A stretch of DNA of 34,418 nt, taken from positions 1 to 34,418 of the forward strand of contig JAUXWH010000023.1 of the NCBI GenBank assembly GCA_030681365.1. Reading direction: 5' to 3'. Within the stretch, counting starts at the first letter, position 1. Every line of letters begins with the position of its first letter. Shown here piece after piece: positions 32,559 to 34,418 of the stretch. Below the pieces are notes generated by a model. The model was given only the letters and a program-made list of their open reading frames with translations, was not told the origin of the DNA and made no database searches. This DNA is from Bradyrhizobium sp. Lineage in GTDB: Bacteria > Pseudomonadota > Alphaproteobacteria > Rhizobiales > Xanthobacteraceae. A program made the position numbers and the translations under genes.

Positions 32559-34070
32559 TCAGCGCCGGAAACTCTTGATCTCCGACACGCTGCCGTCGCG
32601 GTAGGTCAATTCCACCGAGACCGATCTGGTTGCGCGGGCGAGCTTCAGATAGGGCGTCGCCGCGTGCGGGATCGCGCTGGGGTCCCTGGGATCGCAGGGC
32701 GGCATTTTCAGAACCTTGTCCGGTACCGTACTGTCGATGCCGACGCGCACCTCGCGGATCGCGCAGCGATACGACATCAGATGGGTGTAATAGACCAGCA
32801 GCCCGTTGAACTCGCGAAACGACAGCCAGCTGGTGGCGGTCATGTCGAGGATCTTGCGCTGGTCGCGGATCAGCGCCGCCTCCGGGTCGAACCGGATCGG
32901 GAATGGCCCCTGCAATTCGCCCTGGGTATCGACATAGCGGACCTGGATAGTGGCCGCCGGCGCATCGGCGGGAAGCTCGATCGAGGGATTGGGCATCCGC
33001 TTGCGGGTGCGCGGATCCAGCGTATCGATGAAGCCGGTCTCGCGGAATTCGCCGGTCTCGCCGATCCGCCAGGAAATCCCCAGCGTCGGGTCGGCGATCG
33101 AGAACACCACGGTCCAGCCGCCATTGTGGCGCGAGAACGCGGCGATCGGCGCGTTAACGGATTCATTGGATGGCGCAAGCCGCTGCACCGGCGGCAATGC
33201 GGCGACCTGCTGCAGCGGTTCGGCTGATTTAGCGGGCTGCACCGCCGGCTCGGCCGGCTTTTTGGCAAGACCGTTCAGAAACACGTCGTCGACCATCTGG
33301 TCGAAATAAACAGGGATCTGCTTGTGGCGCACGGTCTCCGCGAGTTCGCTGACCGCGCGCCTCGTGCGCTGCGCGACCTGGACCAGGTTCGCGCCGGGTT
33401 GCGTCAGTTCCTTGGCGAAGGTGCGCGTGAAAACCGAATTGGGGTTGTCGTCATTGTTGGAGAGCCGATCGAGTGCGGTCTGCCTGGGACCCGCTGAAAA
33501 GATCGAGAACACGCCTTCGGGCAATTGCGTCATCGGCGCGAGGCCGCCGCCCCCCGCGACCGCGCGGGTGCCCTGGCGTTCGAACGGATTGTTGCGGCAG
33601 GCATCGAACACCAGAATGGCGGTGCGCACCTTCCTGTTCTGCATGCGCTCAATGATGCGGTCGGCGAGAACAGAGGCGTCGCGCACCAGTTCTTCCTGTC
33701 CCTCGGTCGCGGGCGGCACGTCGGTCGGCAGCAAAAAATTCTGCCCGGCGATTTCGAAGCCGTGGCCGGCATAGAAGAAGAACGCGGTGTCGCCGGGCCC
33801 GACCGCCTTATCGAACGCCAGCAGCGTCTGGCTGAAGGCGGCCCGCGTCTGGTTTTCCGCGACCATCACGGTGAAGCCGAGCTGCTTCAGCGTATCGCCC
33901 ATGGTGCGGGCATCGTTGACCGCCTTCTGCAGTTTCGGAACGTTGCGGTAGTTGTCGTTGCCGACCACCAGGGCGACGCGCTTTTCCGCCTGCGCGGGGG
34001 CGGCAAGCGCCATCAGGGCAACGGCAAACCCAAAGGCCATCACAGCCCGGAATGACAGCCTGTCGATCAT
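32559..34070 (-). CDS. Exported caspase-family protein (peptidase C14, orthocaspase-like)
   Basis: A 503-residue protein with a Sec signal peptide (1-28, AQA-EKR). The caspase-like domain (about 29-260) has the first strand KRVALVVGNDNYRN, catalytic His103 in FFYAGHGFE and catalytic Cys158 in LVFDACRNNPF, so the dyad is intact. A Pro/Ala-rich linker (about 278-310) leads to a roughly 190-residue beta-rich C-terminal domain that I do not recognise. The ATG at 34070 has GGGGAA upstream; 36 further codons in the open frame precede the signal peptide and were rejected. Bacterial homologues cleave after basic residues, but targets are mostly unknown. Its gene is alone on this strand. Confidence 0.9.
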   Translation of the reverse strand: MIDRLSFRAVMAFGFAVALMALAAPAQAEKRVALVVGNDNYRNVPKLQKAVNDARTMGDTLKQLGFTVMVAENQTRAAFSQTLLAFDKAVGPGDTAFFFYAGHGFEIAGQNFLLPTDVPPATEGQEELVRDASVLADRIIERMQNRKVRTAILVFDACRNNPFERQGTRAVAGGGGLAPMTQLPEGVFSIFSAGPRQTALDRLSNNDDNPNSVFTRTFAKELTQPGANLVQVAQRTRRAVSELAETVRHKQIPVYFDQMVDDVFLNGLAKKPAEPAVQPAKSAEPLQQVAALPPVQRLAPSNESVNAPIAAFSRHNGGWTVVFSIADPTLGISWRIGETGEFRETGFIDTLDPRTRKRMPNPSIELPADAPAATIQVRYVDTQGELQGPFPIRFDPEAALIRDQRKILDMTATSWLSFREFNGLLVYYTHLMSYRCAIREVRVGIDSTVPDKVLKMPPCDPRDPSAIPHAATPYLKLARATRSVSVELTYRDGSVSEIKSFRR

Positions 34071-34418
34071 CCGTATTCCCCGCTTGCAAGACCCATCCGC
34101 GGCTCGTGTGCGCCGTCTCATGCCGTAGTCGTCAGACATGCGGCAGCGGTTCAATTTGGAGCATTTATGCAAAAACATTAAGCTTTTTCGGCTCTTCCCG
34201 CAGCTGCTCCATTGACTTTGGGCAATTCGGCCCTATGTTCCGGCATGACGCGGCCCGGTATCGAAACGCGATACCTCGAGTAAGCCGCCTGTCTGCGTAT
34301 CCGATAATCCCGAGCAAATTTGCGTGCCGTTCCGGGGTTGGGCGCGACAGTCTTTTTCCGAGATTCCAAGCGGCGGTTTCGACCAGAGGCTCAATGTCTT
34401 TTTCCCATCTCGGCTTGT
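34071..34418. other. Intergenic region at the right end
   Basis: These 348 bases contain no gene I can support. They should include the caspase-like gene's promoter on the minus strand. On the plus strand there is a sigma-70-like promoter candidate (34212-34239) and a short hairpin (34257-34275). A 63-codon minus-strand frame at 34178-34369 has no Shine-Dalgarno and looks random. Confidence 0.55.
34212..34239 (+). promoter_or_regulatory. Candidate sigma-70-type promoter facing right
   Basis: TTGACT (34212-34217), a 16-base spacer, then TATGTT (34234-34239). A perfect 7-base stem GGTATCG-AAACG-CGATACC (34257-34275) would lie at the transcript's 5' end. It points away from the caspase-like gene, toward something beyond the window edge or a small RNA. 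Confidence 0.4.

Noticed and set aside
34178..34369. 63-codon minus-strand frame upstream of the caspase-like gene
   Set aside because: No Shine-Dalgarno, basic random-like composition and no recognisable feature.
1..34418. tRNA, rRNA, CRISPR, insertion sequence, integrase or prophage
   Set aside because: Gaps were read for cloverleaf arms, regular spacer repeats and transposase motifs; only palindromic repeats and ordinary hairpins were seen.

Overview
The window looks like chromosomal DNA from an alphaproteobacterium of the Bradyrhizobium/Rhodopseudomonas group (Nitrobacteraceae). The grounds are high G+C, strong G/C third-position bias, dense housekeeping genes, class I PHA synthase, Omp25/31-like barrels with KAP-rich N-termini, and imperfect palindromic intergenic repeats of the kind scattered through these genomes. 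Genus is an inference. I see no tRNA, rRNA, CRISPR, transposase, integrase or phage gene.

Layout, left to right. 1-2.3 kb: efp and a secreted M23 peptidase (+). 2.3-3.4 kb: an AhpD/CMD-like gene (-) divergent from a MarR regulator (+), with two dyads between them. 3.5-4.7 kb: lytic transglycosylase (+). 4.75-7.4 kb: recJ followed by an SDR dehydrogenase (-). 7.8-8.9 kb: a soluble protein joining a chemoreceptor signalling tip to a Cache-like sensor (+). 8.9-13.9 kb: a minus-strand cluster transcribed aminotransferase, hom, glpX, GNAT, haloacid dehalogenase. 14.0-14.3 kb: small lipoprotein (-). 14.6-16.9 kb: phaC and a MAPEG protein (+). 17.1-20.3 kb: a complete TRAP transporter (+). 20.3-24.7 kb: minus-strand methyltransferase, argC, paiB-like gene, Tat-exported metallo-hydrolase and DedA protein. 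25.0-27.1 kb: parE (+) with a terminator. 27.3-29.9 kb: two outer-membrane barrel genes, the second encoding two barrels in tandem in one chain. 30.0-31.0 kb: a 61-residue membrane protein and a second SDR (+). 31.1-34.1 kb: a FAD monooxygenase and a periplasmic caspase-like protein (-). The last 350 bases carry no convincing gene.

Most genes are ordinary core metabolism: amino-acid synthesis (aminotransferase, hom, argC), carbon storage and gluconeogenesis (phaC, glpX), DNA maintenance (recJ, parE) and cell wall (M23, transglycosylase). The items most worth a second look are the tandem double-barrel outer-membrane protein with its paralogue and shared upstream element, the membrane-less chemoreceptor-tip/Cache protein, the exported caspase-like protein with an unassigned C-terminal domain, and four structured intergenic repeats. 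I did not find a clearly new multi-gene system. Start codons below were often moved inward from the longest open frame on the basis of Shine-Dalgarno position, signal peptides and family N-termini.
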